A stretch of 64,000 nt of DNA from Diphasiastrum complanatum (taxonomy: Eukaryota; Streptophyta; Lycopodiopsida; Lycopodiales; Lycopodiaceae). The position numbers and the translations under genes are program-made. The notes beneath the pieces were generated by a model. It worked only from the letters and a program-made list of their open reading frames with translations, ran no database searches and was not told the DNA's origin. Below, piece after piece: positions 31,431 through 47,320 of this stretch; position 1 is the stretch's first letter, and each line of letters opens with the position of its first letter. The DNA is taken from NCBI GenBank assembly GCA_029204225.1, contig CM055097.1:63403146-63467145 (forward strand). The letters are read 5' to 3'.

Positions 31431-34064
31431 ATGAATATCTCGCAGCTCAACATCCCCAAAACTCATCTAGTTCCAAATTATTCAAAATAATCACTTAGAG
31501 AATCTCTCTATTTCAACTAGATAGTTCTACCTTTGCACACATATTGGATTTTTATTCAAAAATCTATGCAACAGGCTAATTCATCACAAGTCTTATTCAT
31601 ATCTTTTCTTCTCCTCCTTTTAAAAGAAATTCCATAATTTCAATTAAAAAGTTCTCAGGAGACAACGTATAAGATGTCAAAGATTTGAGAAAGTCAGTTA
31701 TTAGTATCCAATACTATTACACACCGGACTTGTTCCTCAAAATCATAGAATATCTTATCCCAAGTGATAGAAATATTACATCTCAATAATCCATTATCAA
31801 ATAGAGATTAAGATTTGGGTCTAGGAAATCTAAACTCCACTGAATCAATTGAAAACATCAATAGATTTTGACCCTTATTCACAAATCATATATGGAAGTA
31901 TAATTTCATATAACTTTTAGTCCTTTCAAACCAGATTCTACACTGGAAGAAATTATATGAATCTCAATCCAATTGTCTTGTATATAAGAAATTTCTAAAA
32001 AGTAGAGGTTTAATATAATAGAGAAATAGATTTCACTGCTTCCAAATTTTGTAAATAATGAGATATCATTTTGGATGATCTATATCTCATAATTTCTCAA
32101 AATACCCAAAAAAAGAAAAACCAATGGATTTTACTGTTAGTATGGCCATTACAATAATCATTAACCATCAGTCTACAAATCATTCTCACCCTCCTTTGGA
32201 ATTATCGATGTCCCATACCACCAGTTTTTCTTCCAGGAGTCCTCTGCATCTAGATCTATTTTGCCCAAAAGTTCAAAAAAATATATTTGGTTGTCCTATA
32301 TCCAAATATAGGAATCACAACCAATTCCAGGAGATATATCTAACCATTGAAATCCCTCATGCTCCTTAAGTGTTACCCAAAGAATACCACTCCACATTGT
32401 ACCCCAGCATGGATGAGATGAAATGTATCATCCAAGTACAATTGAAATGTCGTAAGTGTATTCACTAACCCAAAAGGAACATGGATCTCAACAAAATCGA
32501 ATACTTTACTATCCTAAATATCCAATATCTATTTCAAGATTAAAAAAAAGAACTTAATTCTTTTACATGTTAGACTTTCTCTTGGTTGTCTTAGTCGTTA
32601 TAAAGAAACACTCTATAATGCCACAAGATAGAATCCAAATAGAACATCTTTCATCTGCCATCACTTGCAAGATCCAAATCCAATTGCCAAATAGAGATGG
32701 TTCCATAAATGGATTATCTGACTTGCCACTCACTTTTTTCTTAGAATCTTTGATTTCTCAACATTCTAATCAACACTAGAGAAAAGGAATCCAAATTCCC
32801 AGAGGCAATCTTCTTAATTAATTCTCAATTGTTATTCTCATTTGCTATCAGTTATACTTCAAAAATTGAAAGTAGATTAATAAAATTGATCGACTGTGTC
32901 AACCAATCAACTACCCCTCAGACTTCAACCCTATCCTCCCTTCCAAATATGGTTTAGGCCAAAAGCCCCAAATTTGTACTAGGAAAAAGTTTAATTTGGT
33001 ATTACTACTACTTTAACTACTAATGAACCAAATAGTTTTGATTGTTCAAACTAATTAAGTGTCGCACGCAATTACTCGTTAATTCCCTTATGGATTAGCA
33101 TAAAAATTATTCCAATAAGATTTGTGTTACACTTGGTCTTTGTTGATCCCAAAAAACAAGAAATGCTCCAATTAGTTGATAAATTTCAAAACTTACAACT
33201 AGAAGTGAAAGGAACTGTGATATTAAAAATTGACTAATTTCAACTTAGTAAGATAATTCACTTTACAAGCGATTTCTGTTTGATCAATAACCAACGAATT
33301 TGAACAAATCCAAAACATCCATGGTTACTTCAAATTTTACGTAAACTGGGATTTTTAAATTCCGTTTAATATGGACCTAAACTGTGAAAATCGATCTGAA
33401 GCATCATCTTAGCAGTTTCACAGTTACCATCACATTCCAAAAGGATTTTGAAACATCCGGCGTGCATCAGACATGCAGTGATTTCTAAAAAATCAAAACG
33501 TAAATTGCCCAGAAGCTGGGAAATCAGCTTTTTGAACTAAATTTGCTAAATATTAGCCTCATGCATGAAATTTTCTCTGATCAATCTATTGAACACCTAT
33601 GTACCATGCATCCAAACATGTATATAGGTCTATCCATACATTTTCATCAGCGTCAATCATGGTTTTTATTGCCCATTTCTAGTCCAAAAACCACAATTTT
33701 TGGCTAAAAATCACTCTTTAAGCACCCTTTTGACTTTTCAACTGACATGCAATCATTGGATCCAATCAATAATGACTGTAAAATAGCAAGTACAACCTGA
33801 AAAACGCACAAGATCAGTAGCAATGATAAATTCCAAGCCAAAATTTTCAATTCTAGGTAAAAAATCACAAACATCCATTGATTTTCATCAAAATCTATGG
33901 AGAAAATCCATAATCATGATCAGTAGGCTGAAAGTACACCAAATTCAGAGAAGCCACTTACTTGGAGATCAATTCCACCACCTGAAGTAACAAGCAAGGA
34001 GAAACCACCAAAAAGTTGGGACAAAACAAGAAGCAACTCCACCTTCTGATTGATGCAAACCCTT
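31431..34064 (-). pseudogene. degenerate Ty3/gypsy internal region
   Basis: The region lies downstream of the LTR and PBS at 34065-34569 on the minus strand. Most of it is AT-rich with no open frame. At 32395-32510 the minus strand reads 'VEIHVPFGLVNTLTTFQLYL', a recognisable Ty3 RT block (MPFGL.NAP.TFQ). The leader just after the PBS (33800-34060) has frames of under 80 codons. gag, protease and integrase are not identifiable. Confidence 0.5.
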
Positions 34065-34076
34065 GTTCTGATACCA
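34065..34076 (-). promoter_or_regulatory. Met-type primer binding site of the Ty3 element (one base changed)
   Basis: The minus strand reads TGGTATCAGAAC, one mismatch from TGGTATCAGAGC. It directly follows the LTR and fixes 34077-34569 as a 5' LTR. Confidence 0.6.
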
Positions 34077-34569
34077 CTATAAGGATCGCCTCGTGAAGAT
34101 CTGACTAGATAGTGTTGCAAACAACCAAAAGGACACCTATGGAGCAAAATCACCCAACCAACATGAATTGGCTAGTCAATACCCTAATCACTTCACCCCT
34201 TTGCCATGGTGAATGAATGCAAGAGAGGAGGGGCTCTTGGCTACAAGGATCAGAAAGTCCAAATAGGTAGATGGGCAAGTTCCCACTAGTATATATTCTC
34301 TCCCATGAGGAGAAAATATTCCTCTTAGGATCCCCATGCAACCTCTTGGAATAGCAATTGACCTTCTATTCTTGCATTATAATAGTCAAGTCAACACCAT
34401 GCAAGTGCTCCTATGTCCAATTATAGGTCTGGGAACTCATATGATTATTAATACTTTATCAACCAAGCCCGGAATGACGAGGCATAACTAATAACCACAT
34501 ACACTGGAGTGACCGGCCATCCATGTCAGGAATTATTTCAAATTCCACATACTGGACATGGACGTAACA
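34077..34569 (-). mobile_element. Ty3/gypsy 5' LTR
   Basis: The minus-strand LTR starts TGTTACGTCCATGTCC at 34569 and ends at CCTTATAG before the PBS, about 490 bases. It is homologous to the + LTR at 26875-27290. It was inserted against, or next to, an ORF relic that begins at about 34573. Confidence 0.75.
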
Positions 34570-34572
34570 ATG

Positions 34573-34704
34573 ATACTAGTGTTTCACCCCACTCAGTTAT
34601 TTTACATGATGTTCCAACCTCAACAGACATCATGTCACTTCCTAGCACAAGCGCAGAATGGATGAGCCTTCTTGAGGATTTGCTCACGGCAATGGGGATC
34701 CATG
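34573..34704 (+). pseudogene. unrecognised ORF relic, part 1 (split by the copia insertion)
   Basis: The open frame 'DIMSLPSTSAEWMSLLEDLL' reaches the target-site duplication at 34700-34704. If the copia element and one duplication copy are removed, the reading frame continues without a break at 39873 (Gly-Ile-His then Glu-His-Val) to 40139. I do not recognise the protein. Its left end is cut by the Ty3 LTR. Confidence 0.5.
34700..34704. repeat. target-site duplication CCATG, left copy
   Basis: CCATG stands directly before TGACAAAATTTTACAG and is repeated directly after TTTTAACA at 39869-39873. A 5-bp duplication is normal for copia integrase. Confidence 0.9.
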
Positions 34705-35404
34705 TGACAAAATTTTACAGCAAATTCAGTCCCAATCAATCCTAAAAGTAATGGAGGATGCACAAATAAAAGATCTAGATCCAAACTATGAGCTAGAATC
34801 AAGACTAGTTACCAAAACTAGCAAATTTGGCATTTAACTCCACATTAGGCACATAGATTTGATCAAATGAACCAAAGTAAAGTACAGAAAGCTTCTCAGA
34901 CCTGTAAACAAGTTTAGAACCTTCCAATCCAAGCAATTAATGCATAAAAACACTCACATCTAATAGCTAGAACTCGCCACCAAAAGACAATGATGATAGA
35001 AGTGGAAAAACTTGATTTTTCTTGACAATTTGATGGAGATCCGATCATGCATTTATACATTTCAAGCTCGGATCTGAGCATATTAGGGAACCTCTGAACT
35101 AATCATACCCTAACCCTAACATCTAACCTAATAGGTCATTGGATCCACCCTAACTTGGGGTCAAGACCTCGAGATCCCAGAACAATGAAAAACATGCTAT
35201 TTTTAGCTCCTATTTTCTCTCTAGCTTATCAAAGCACTATTTGGACTCACTCCAAAGGTGCCACTCCTATGATAGGTTAGGAATGAGACTTACAAAGAGT
35301 ATCCTATGCTATTCCGCACATGTGACAAGCCACAACATGACCATAATACAATTTACAAGCCATATGATCAAAATTGGTGAAGCTAGATTTGTGAAATTTT
35401 AACA
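34705..35404 (-). repeat. 3' LTR of the complete family B element
   Basis: 700 bp, reading TGTTAAAATTTCACA...AAATTTTGTCA on the minus strand. A TATA-like ATGTATAAAT lies at 35051-35060 (minus strand). It is nearly identical to 39169-39868, so the insertion is recent relative to everything else here. Confidence 0.93.
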
Positions 35405-35680
35405 CTCCTCCTCACAATTTAGCTTGATGAGACTATCCTGGATCAATAATCAATACATGGATAAAAACAATATAACTTCCAGGTTCTTGCTTTGTTGAGT
35501 GACTATGATCACTCATCATGATAAGAATATCATTTGAGCTCCGAGTTCTCAAATGTAGTGAGAGCTCCATAAAGGTTGTCTTCAAGATCCAAGCTTTGTC
35601 TTTGGTAGGTTGTTGAATGATCACCTTGGGCTGAAAAATGTGAGTCTCCCTTCAAAATAAACATGAAAAATAGCAGCTTT

Positions 35681-36436
35681 TCATAAGATCCAACTTCCGT
35701 ATGAAGCACATACAATCAAAGCTTGATATATCACCATCTTAACTTTATCCACCAAAACAATGAACTCCAATTTGGCATCCTTCCAATGAAGATCTTCATT
35801 CCTTGGAAATTCAAGAGTGAATGGATCACAAGATGAGGCCTTTGAATACATATTTGAAACTCTAATCAAAGTAGTAATGATCACTATTTCATCATCATAA
35901 GATATAGGATGAAAAACAATGTTCATACTAGCATCATCAAAGGACTTTGTCAAATACATGACATGGTTTCTATCAAACACAAAATAAGATGAGTAAAGGG
36001 AGATATGCATAAAATTCCTTGCTGCTCCTTTCTCTTTACCCAAACCTTCATATTGATGTAGATTCAGGTCTCTTTTTCCTTGAGACAAGTGCTCCTTCTT
36101 GGGTTCCTCCTTGATGTCTTTTTTCTTCATCATGCTCACTCCCTCTTGGTGTTGATGATGAAAACATGGATCCAAACCATGATCTTCTTCAAGACTCTCA
36201 AGGACTTTGTTTTCAAGTCTCCAACCCTGAATGTTCTCCTTCTCAATATGATCTTTCAAGTCAACAAAACAATCACCAAGATTATTTATACCAAATTTAC
36301 TAGTCCACAATTGACTAATCAACAATTGCTTACTACTAGCAATCTGCATTACATACTTGTTGAACTTGAAACTAATGAGGCCAAATACTCTTGTATGGAT
36401 ATAAGTGTCCTTCAAGGATGATTCACTTATTCTCAT
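35681..36436 (-). CDS. family B C-terminal ORF replacing RT/RNase H
   Basis: 251 open codons, unlike any RT or RNase H I know. Near its start 'RISESSLKDTYIHTRVFGLI' aligns with 'RLSEASKVDTYILERVTSLK' of the element at 49229, and 'QLWTSKFGINNLGDCFVDL' aligns with 'CMWTSQARKHNLDNHHCF'. A Lys/Glu-rich middle ('KKKDIKEEPKKEHLSQGKRD') is followed by a hydrophobic, beta-like C-terminal half ('LEFIVLVDKVKMVIYQALIV'). One stop (about 36434) separates it from the preceding frame. The position between the pre-RT linker and the PPT is where RT and RNase H should be. Function unknown; conservation in diverged copies suggests it mattered. Confidence 0.65.
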   Translation of the reverse strand: MRISESSLKDTYIHTRVFGLISFKFNKYVMQIASSKQLLISQLWTSKFGINNLGDCFVDLKDHIEKENIQGWRLENKVLESLEEDHGLDPCFHHQHQEGVSMMKKKDIKEEPKKEHLSQGKRDLNLHQYEGLGKEKGAARNFMHISLYSSYFVFDRNHVMYLTKSFDDASMNIVFHPISYDDEIVIITTLIRVSNMYSKASSCDPFTLEFPRNEDLHWKDAKLEFIVLVDKVKMVIYQALIVCASYGSWIL

Positions 36437-37326
36437 ACAAGGTTCACAATATGCCTCTTGAAAATGAAGTCAAATTCTTTCAATTTATGAGTGAAAATGT
36501 CATGCTTACTTCTAGCATACTCAAGAGTAAGTACATATGACAAACACCTTTCATTCCATACTTTAGAATTCAAAGGGACTTCATTACAAAACTCAGCAAA
36601 TGAAGTACAAAATGTACCCCCCTTTCCAACTTTCCTTTCCTTGTCCACAAAAATCAACATTGATGGCTCCATCTTTGCTCTTGTGGCTCTCCTTGGAATA
36701 GTTGAAGCTCTCAGATTTTGCTCCTCCTCTTGATCAAGCTCCTCCTTGATCTCAACCATATCTTTGCCAATATAATTCTTAGAGGATTCATCATTCAAGA
36801 TTACAAACATTTTGGCTCTACCATTGCTCTTTGTGCTAGCAAAATGTACATCCAAATGAATCAACTTAAGAGGGTGAGTGGTCTTAGTGATAGTGTTAGA
36901 GAAAGGCAACCTATGTGCTTTAGCCAAAGCACATGCTTCACAAACCTTTTTCCTCCTTTTCCATGGATATTGGAAGACTAGAGCAAGCTCCTCCTTGCAC
37001 ATGACTTCCATGGACTTGGTGTTGATGTGACCAAGCCTCTTGTTCCACAAATCATTTGTGGTCATCTTGTCCTCCTTGGATACTATCACAAATAAATTAG
37101 GATCAACAAAAGCATCAAGCTTAAACAACCTCCCAAACCTTCTTCCTCTTGCTATGATCTTCCCATTCTTCTTGATGTTGCATACATTAGTAGAGAACTC
37201 CACAATGAAACCATGATCTAAAAGCTGGCTAACACTAAGCAAATTCTTAGTGATGCTAGGAATGAAGAGAACACCATCTATCTTAGTCTTCTTGGAGGAT
37301 CCTAAGCATAAGGGAATGTATCCCAC
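36433..37326 (-). CDS. family B pre-integrase, truncated integrase and linker
   Basis: 297 open codons. 'DGVLFIPSITKNLLSVSQLL' and 'LWNKRLGHINTKSMEVMC' with 'CEACALAKAHRLPFSNTI' give the pre-integrase and HHCC finger. The first catalytic Asp ('KLIHLDVHFA') and a second Asp ('FVILNDESS') are there, but the protein then jumps to an acidic linker ('EIKEELDQEEEQNLR') and the basic pre-RT linker ('RRATRAKMEPSMLIFVDKE', 'NSKVWNERCL'). About 200 residues of integrase, including DNGGE and the catalytic Glu, are missing. It ends in the 'ARSKHDIFTHKLKEF' part that belongs with the next ORF. Confidence 0.8.
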   Translation of the reverse strand: MGYIPLCLGSSKKTKIDGVLFIPSITKNLLSVSQLLDHGFIVEFSTNVCNIKKNGKIIARGRRFGRLFKLDAFVDPNLFVIVSKEDKMTTNDLWNKRLGHINTKSMEVMCKEELALVFQYPWKRRKKVCEACALAKAHRLPFSNTITKTTHPLKLIHLDVHFASTKSNGRAKMFVILNDESSKNYIGKDMVEIKEELDQEEEQNLRASTIPRRATRAKMEPSMLIFVDKERKVGKGGTFCTSFAEFCNEVPLNSKVWNERCLSYVLTLEYARSKHDIFTHKLKEFDFIFKRHIVNLV

Positions 37327-37606
37327 ACTTCAACTTTACATTCATGATCATTTGCTGTAAAAATGGACTTTATAGGTCCTACATAAGAAAAATACTCCCT
37401 TTTACCCGACATGTGGGAGCTAGCCCCACTATCTATCCACCAAGGGTCTTCACCTTTGACATTTGATGATGAAAAGGTTGACATCATGAGTGAGTCCTCA
37501 TGATAGCTCTCTTCCTCCTCTTGTACAATGTTGGCTTGGCTTTGATCTTGCTTCCTCTTGAAGCATTCCGAGGCATAATGCCCCATCTTGCTACAATAGT
37601 AGCACT
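37302..37606 (-). CDS. family B zinc knuckle and aspartic protease
   Basis: An intact CCHC knuckle (CYYCSKMGHYASEC, about 37562-37603) is followed by a Glu/Ser-rich spacer and the protease active site 'DPWWIDSGASSHMSG'. Asp-Ser-Gly is intact. The frame overlaps the next ORF by about 25 bases at 37302-37326, so a frame change lies there. Gag processing could in principle be self-encoded. Confidence 0.8.
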
Positions 37607-38419
37607 TTATCTTAGATTTGTCCTTCTTGGGCTTGACTTGTGATGATGAGGATGTGGATCCTCCTTGATCTCCATCCTTTGCTTGCTCCCTTTTGAATGC
37701 TCCTCCCTTGGTCTTTGTTTGCCTTTGCTCTTGAAAAATAAGGCTTTTTCATCACCATCATTGATGGAGAGCCTCTCCATCCTTGATTTCATATGAGCCT
37801 TCCTACTCTCCTCGGCCATCAACACAATTTGAAGGTATTCAATTGTAAGCAAGTTTCCCATGATGGCATAGCTTTGGACAAGGTTAGTAAAATCACTACA
37901 TCAGCCATTCAAAACTATTTGCACAAGCTCACTCTCTTTAATAGGTTCACCAACATAAGTAAGCTCTTTGTTCAAATATTTTACTCTCAAAACAAATTGA
38001 TGTCCACTCTCACTCCTCCCTTGGAAACATTGAAGAACTTGGTTCTTGAAGGAAAGTAACCTTGAGGTATTCTTGGACTCATAGATCTTTTGAAGAGTCT
38101 CCCAAGCCTCTTGGGCTGAGGTGCATGCTCCTAATTCTTTGAGCAAATCATTTGCAACATTCATCTTAATACAATGGAGTGCATCATCTAAATACCTTCT
38201 CTTGTATTTAGTTGCTTCTTGTGGATGGATTGGCTCATCTTCCTCTCCATTCACAATATCCATCAAATCTTGCATGATAAGGATGGATGCCATTCTTAAC
38301 TTCCAAATGGAATAATTTAAAGAGTTCAATCCATCACTAGAATCCAAAAGATAGGCACTTATGGATGCCATCTTCAATGATAAGGAGATAGATTCAAAGA
38401 AACAAGATAGATTGTACAA
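37607..38419 (-). CDS. family B gag (UBN2 type), one frame break
   Basis: The N-terminal frame (37901-38419) is a classic copia gag: 'NSLNYSIWKLRMASILIMQD', 'DDALHCIKMNVANDLLKEL', 'AQEAWETLQKIYESKNTSRL'. The more likely start is the second Met, MASISAYLLDSSDG. After a stop at about 37900 a shifted frame (37607-37861) continues with 'EESRKAHMKSRMERLSINDG' and a basic Lys/His-rich tail that leads into the zinc knuckle. Gag makes the particle that packages the RNA. Only one break is seen. Confidence 0.85.
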
Positions 38420-39156
38420 GATATGATCACTAGTAGCTATCCCACTCTCTTTGGGACCTGAGATGAATCACTCTCTGATTTCTCAACAAGATCTAAGGTG
38501 ATCTTGAGCTTGATCTATCTTCAAGATCCAAACTAGATCTAAACTTACTATAAATTTGATCAAACTAGTCTCCTCCTTGATCTCGACTTCACAAGAAGGG
38601 TGAATCCACCTATACTGAACCAAAACAACACACAAATGTCTTACAAATAAATCCTCCTAAATTCAGGTTGAATCACATTGACATATTCAATCACAAACCT
38701 ATCCAAAATTGAGTAGAATAGAAACACAAATTTCACTAGTTTTGAATTTCTAGATGAAAAACTCATCAAAACACTTGATCTGAACCTAAAAGGTGTATTT
38801 TAGGATATTAATAAGCCTAAGAAAGACCTAATTAGGCTCTCAAATGGCTGATCCAAACTTCTAAAGAGTGGTGGCATTCAAATCCTTATGCAAATCTCTA
38901 CTAGGAGACATGTACTCCAAGATTCAACTCATAAGAACTTTCTAATTTGGTTTGGTTGAATGGAAATGGGTCAATCTCGGTTCCTGCAGCTATAAATTAG
39001 CAAAACAAGTTCCCTTTGATCTATTATCACTCAAATGAAACCAAATTTGAAGGCACAATCACTAGATTAGCAACTAGTAGCAAGAGCAAAGCTAATACTA
39101 CTCAAATCTAGGATCAAAGCTTGAGAAAATCAAATCTAAATCTCACTTTTGATTAG

Positions 39157-39168
39157 GCTCTGATACCA
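39157..39168 (-). promoter_or_regulatory. primer binding site of the complete family B element
   Basis: The minus strand reads TGGTATCAGAGC, a perfect Met-type PBS touching the 5' LTR at 39169. Confidence 0.92.
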
Positions 39169-39868
39169 TGACAAAATTTTACAGCAAATTCAATCCCAAT
39201 CAATCCTAAAAGTGATGGAGGATGCACAAATAAAAGATCTAGATCCAAACTATGAGCTAGAATCAAGACTAGTTACCAAAACTAGCAAATTTGGCATTTA
39301 ACTCCACATTAGGCACACAGATTTGATCAAATGAACCAAAGTAGAGTACAACAAGCTTCTCAGACCTGTAAACAAGTTTAGAACCTTCCAATCCAAGCAA
39401 TTAATGCATAAAAACACTCACATGCAATAGCTAGAACTCGCCACCAAAAGACAATGATGATAGAAGTGGAAAAACTTGATTTTTCTTGATAATTTGATGG
39501 AGATCCCATCATGCATTTATACATTTCAAGCTCGGATCTGAGCATATTAGGGCACCTCTGAACTTATCATACCCTAACCCTAACATCTAGCCTAATAGGT
39601 CATTGGATCCACCCTAACTTGGGGTCAAGATCTTGAGATCCCAAAATAATGAAAAACATGCTATTTTTAGCTCCTATTTTCTCTCTAGCTTATCAAAGCA
39701 CTATTTGGACTCACTCCAAAGGTGCCACTCCTATGCTAGGTTAGGAATGAGACTTACAAAGAGTATCCTATGCTATTTGGCACATGTGACAAGCCACAAC
39801 ATGACCATAATACAATTTACAAGCCATATGACCAAAATTGGTCAAGCTAGAATTGTGAAATTTTAACA
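39169..39868 (-). repeat. 5' LTR of the complete family B element
   Basis: 700 bp, TG...CA, nearly identical to the 3' LTR. The minus-strand TATA-like ATGTATAAAT at 39515-39524 would drive the genomic RNA. The right flank is the duplicated CCATG (39869-39873). Confidence 0.93.
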
Positions 39869-39872
39869 CCAT

Positions 39873-40690
39873 GAGCATGTCTTTTCAAACAAAATAAATA
39901 TGGAATTTATTAATATGGTGTTTAGTACTTGCAATGAAGCCAAGGCTAAATTCTACATCACTTTTCAGAGAGCTACCCACAAGGTGCGAGTCATGGAGGT
40001 TGCCCTTGCTGCCATAACCAGGCCAAATCCATTATCAAGCCTTTTGTTTATCCTACCATCAATCAGTATCACACGAATGATGGTTACTTGCTCAAAGCCA
40101 TTAGAGATCCTATCTTCCATGCTGTTGCACAATTTCTGAATATGTTCCTGATGGTTGGCAACCTCAAGAAGGAAAGGATCTCTTTCCAGATCCTCCATCG
40201 CTTGGTCACGACTCTAACTATGAGTTAGAAAAGAAGATCATGCAACCTTACGACTGGTACAAGATGGCCTTCGGAGAGCTGAAGAGAGCAATCAAGAGTA
40301 ATACCAAACAGTAATTTGCTGCAGGCTCTCTTATGTCCTCCTTGGCCACCTCGTACTTAATCAACAAAGTTCATGGGTTTCACGTTGATTCTGCTAGCCA
40401 CCTACAAAGTAGCACCAGCTAAATCGTCTTGCCAAGCATCCAGCTCTCAGAGTCATCATAGAGTACGCACCAAGATTGTTGCACCCGTCTCATCTTCCAC
40501 GTTTTGACGTCCATACTCATGCACCATTGTCAACCTCACCCATACCCCCTACTGCAACTCACTCTGCACTACCCGTTTCCCAAGCCCCAATAGCCACCCT
40601 CGCCTCTGATTTTTCACAATGGCCATCTGTGACAATTGGATCTACCATACCAAACTTTTTGGAACTTTTATTCATAAACCAATAAGATAA
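39873..40690 (+). pseudogene. unrecognised ORF relic, part 2
   Basis: It continues in frame from the sequence left of the insertion: 'EHVFSNKINMEFINMVFSTC', 'FYITFQRATHKVRVMEVALA' (to 40139). Further coding-like stretches lie in other frames: 'TNDGYLLKAIRDPIFHAVAQ' (about 40075-40135), 'PDPPSLGHDSNYELEKKIMQ' with 'YDWYKMAFGELKRAI' (about 40180-40300), and a Pro/Thr/Ser-rich tail (40476-40685). So the source protein was several hundred residues long and is frame-shifted at least twice. I cannot name it. Confidence 0.5.
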
Positions 40691-42839
<2,149 letters not shown>

Positions 42840-42840
<1 letters not shown>

Positions 42841-43321
42841 AGACCTAAATCCTAGATTTAAGGTGAAAATTGACCAACTAGCTATCTACCAAGCATGACT
42901 CTAGGAAATAGACTAGGGTTTCATTTTAGGGCCAAAAGGCTGAGTTTACTTCCTTATTACATTCCGGAAATCCACCTAACTTCACAAAGGAGGTCGAATT
43001 TGCTATGTATATTTTTGGAGCTCATTGGCAATCTCAAGCAAGTTCACTATGTACATTGAGTTTTTGTGATCTAAATGCAACCAAATTAATTTCTACTTGT
43101 TTCTCAGCTTGAAGGCCGTACTACAACCTGTAGTACACATGTTTGGGCTTGGATTTCAATGTTGATCAATGCTTTTGATTGTTAATGCTTGTTGTCAAAT
43201 TGCCAATCTAGATCAACTTTTGTGTGTCTAGTTTTTTTGATAGATTTTTAAGCAAGGATTCAATCACTCTTGTGGATCTTTTGTAGATCCATTTATGGTC
43301 CTGATGTACATTACTTTCACA
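42840..43321 (+). mobile_element. copia LTR fragment, same family as 61986-62686
   Basis: About 480 bases match the reverse complement of 61986-62500, including 'CAAGCATGACTCTAGGAAATAGACTAGGGTTTCATTTTAGG'-like DNA, 'GTACTACA.CCTGTAGTACAC' and the end 'GATGTACATTACTTTCACA' (CA at 43321). The left third of the LTR is missing, cut exactly where the RT relic begins. Confidence 0.75.
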
Positions 43322-46499
<3,178 letters not shown>

Positions 46500-46990
46500 T
46501 TAATCAATTCTCAACCATTCCATTCAAGTGAAATGTTGTATATCTATGGACAAACTTGGTGGATCATGTCTTTCAATTTAAATTAGAACCTCATGATATG
46601 GTTGCAAGTTTGATTTGTAGGTTGGTCATTGATAAGCTTCAAATTCTTTTTTATGTCCTAAGTCTATATTTCTAATGGGCAATAAATATTTTTGCAAATT
46701 AGAAATGTAACATACTTTAGGAATAGAGTTTACTTTTTAATTTTGAACATGGAGTTTGATAGTACATTCACCAACGATTTGGTGAGCACTAGTGTCACCT
46801 AGATGGACAGACTTGTTGGTGAAAATTGGTTAGTATTGATAGAACCACTCCTTGTGAAATGTCATATGCTGTGTAGCTTTAGAGTCTAGGTATCAAGAGT
46901 TGTCTTCATTCGATTTTGTCATAGAGGCAGAATGATCATCTTCGATTTTCAATGCTTGTATTTGTTGAAATGGATAAATAATCCATCTTG
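46500..46990 (-). pseudogene. copia protease to pre-integrase relic
   Basis: The minus strand reads 'YLDSKATQHMTFHKEWFYQY' (about 46835-46900) and 'LGDTSAHQIVGEC'. This is the copia protease block (W-Y-L-D-S-G-A-[ST]-x-H-M-T) with Gly of DSG changed to Lys and the Trp codon changed to a stop. Lower down, 'YISNLQKYLLPIRNIDLGH' (about 46640-46700) fits the pre-integrase motif 'NLLSVRKI.DLGH'. No other domain survives. Confidence 0.65.
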
Positions 46991-47320
46991 ACTTTAGGCT
47001 TGCTACAAACATTGTACCATGCAAGGATGTTGTTCCATAAATGCAAATGCCAAGTTTGGCCTAGATAGAACTCGAGCTATATGGATTTGACATATCTAGT
47101 TTGATGATTACAACTTGCATATAGATTGTAGACTTAGAAATAGCAATATTATGCTTGTAGAAACTCGTGGCATTTCACATGCATTAATTGTAAGTGATCC
47201 ATAGTGACATGCAAAACATGCACAAAGTAAAATGGACACATGCATGATGATTTGTACATTTCTAGTTAGAACTAGGACACTTGATAAAAGTAGGTAGAGA
47301 TACATGCATGAGATGTGACA

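Larger units (their letters stand above)
34705..39868 (-). mobile_element. complete RT-less copia retrotransposon (family B)
   Basis: A full element of 5164 bp on the minus strand: 5' LTR 39169-39868, PBS 39157-39168, gag, zinc knuckle, protease, pre-integrase, a foreign C-terminal ORF, PPT 35405-35418 and 3' LTR 34705-35404. The LTRs are both 700 bp, differ by only a few bases by eye, and are flanked by CCATG duplications. The integrase core, reverse transcriptase and RNase H are absent. It must have been copied with enzymes from another element, most plausibly a relative of the copia at 21.7-24.6 kb, which has the same PPT. Confidence 0.93.

Noticed and set aside
35105-35130. CCCTAACCCTAAC, telomere-like repeat (also at about 39586)
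   Set aside because: Only two units, of the non-plant form (plants mostly use CCCTAAA), and present in both LTRs of the same element, so part of the LTR.
36080-36421. Plus-strand 113-codon ORF
   Set aside because: Shadow of the minus-strand family B C-terminal ORF, which has matching copies elsewhere.
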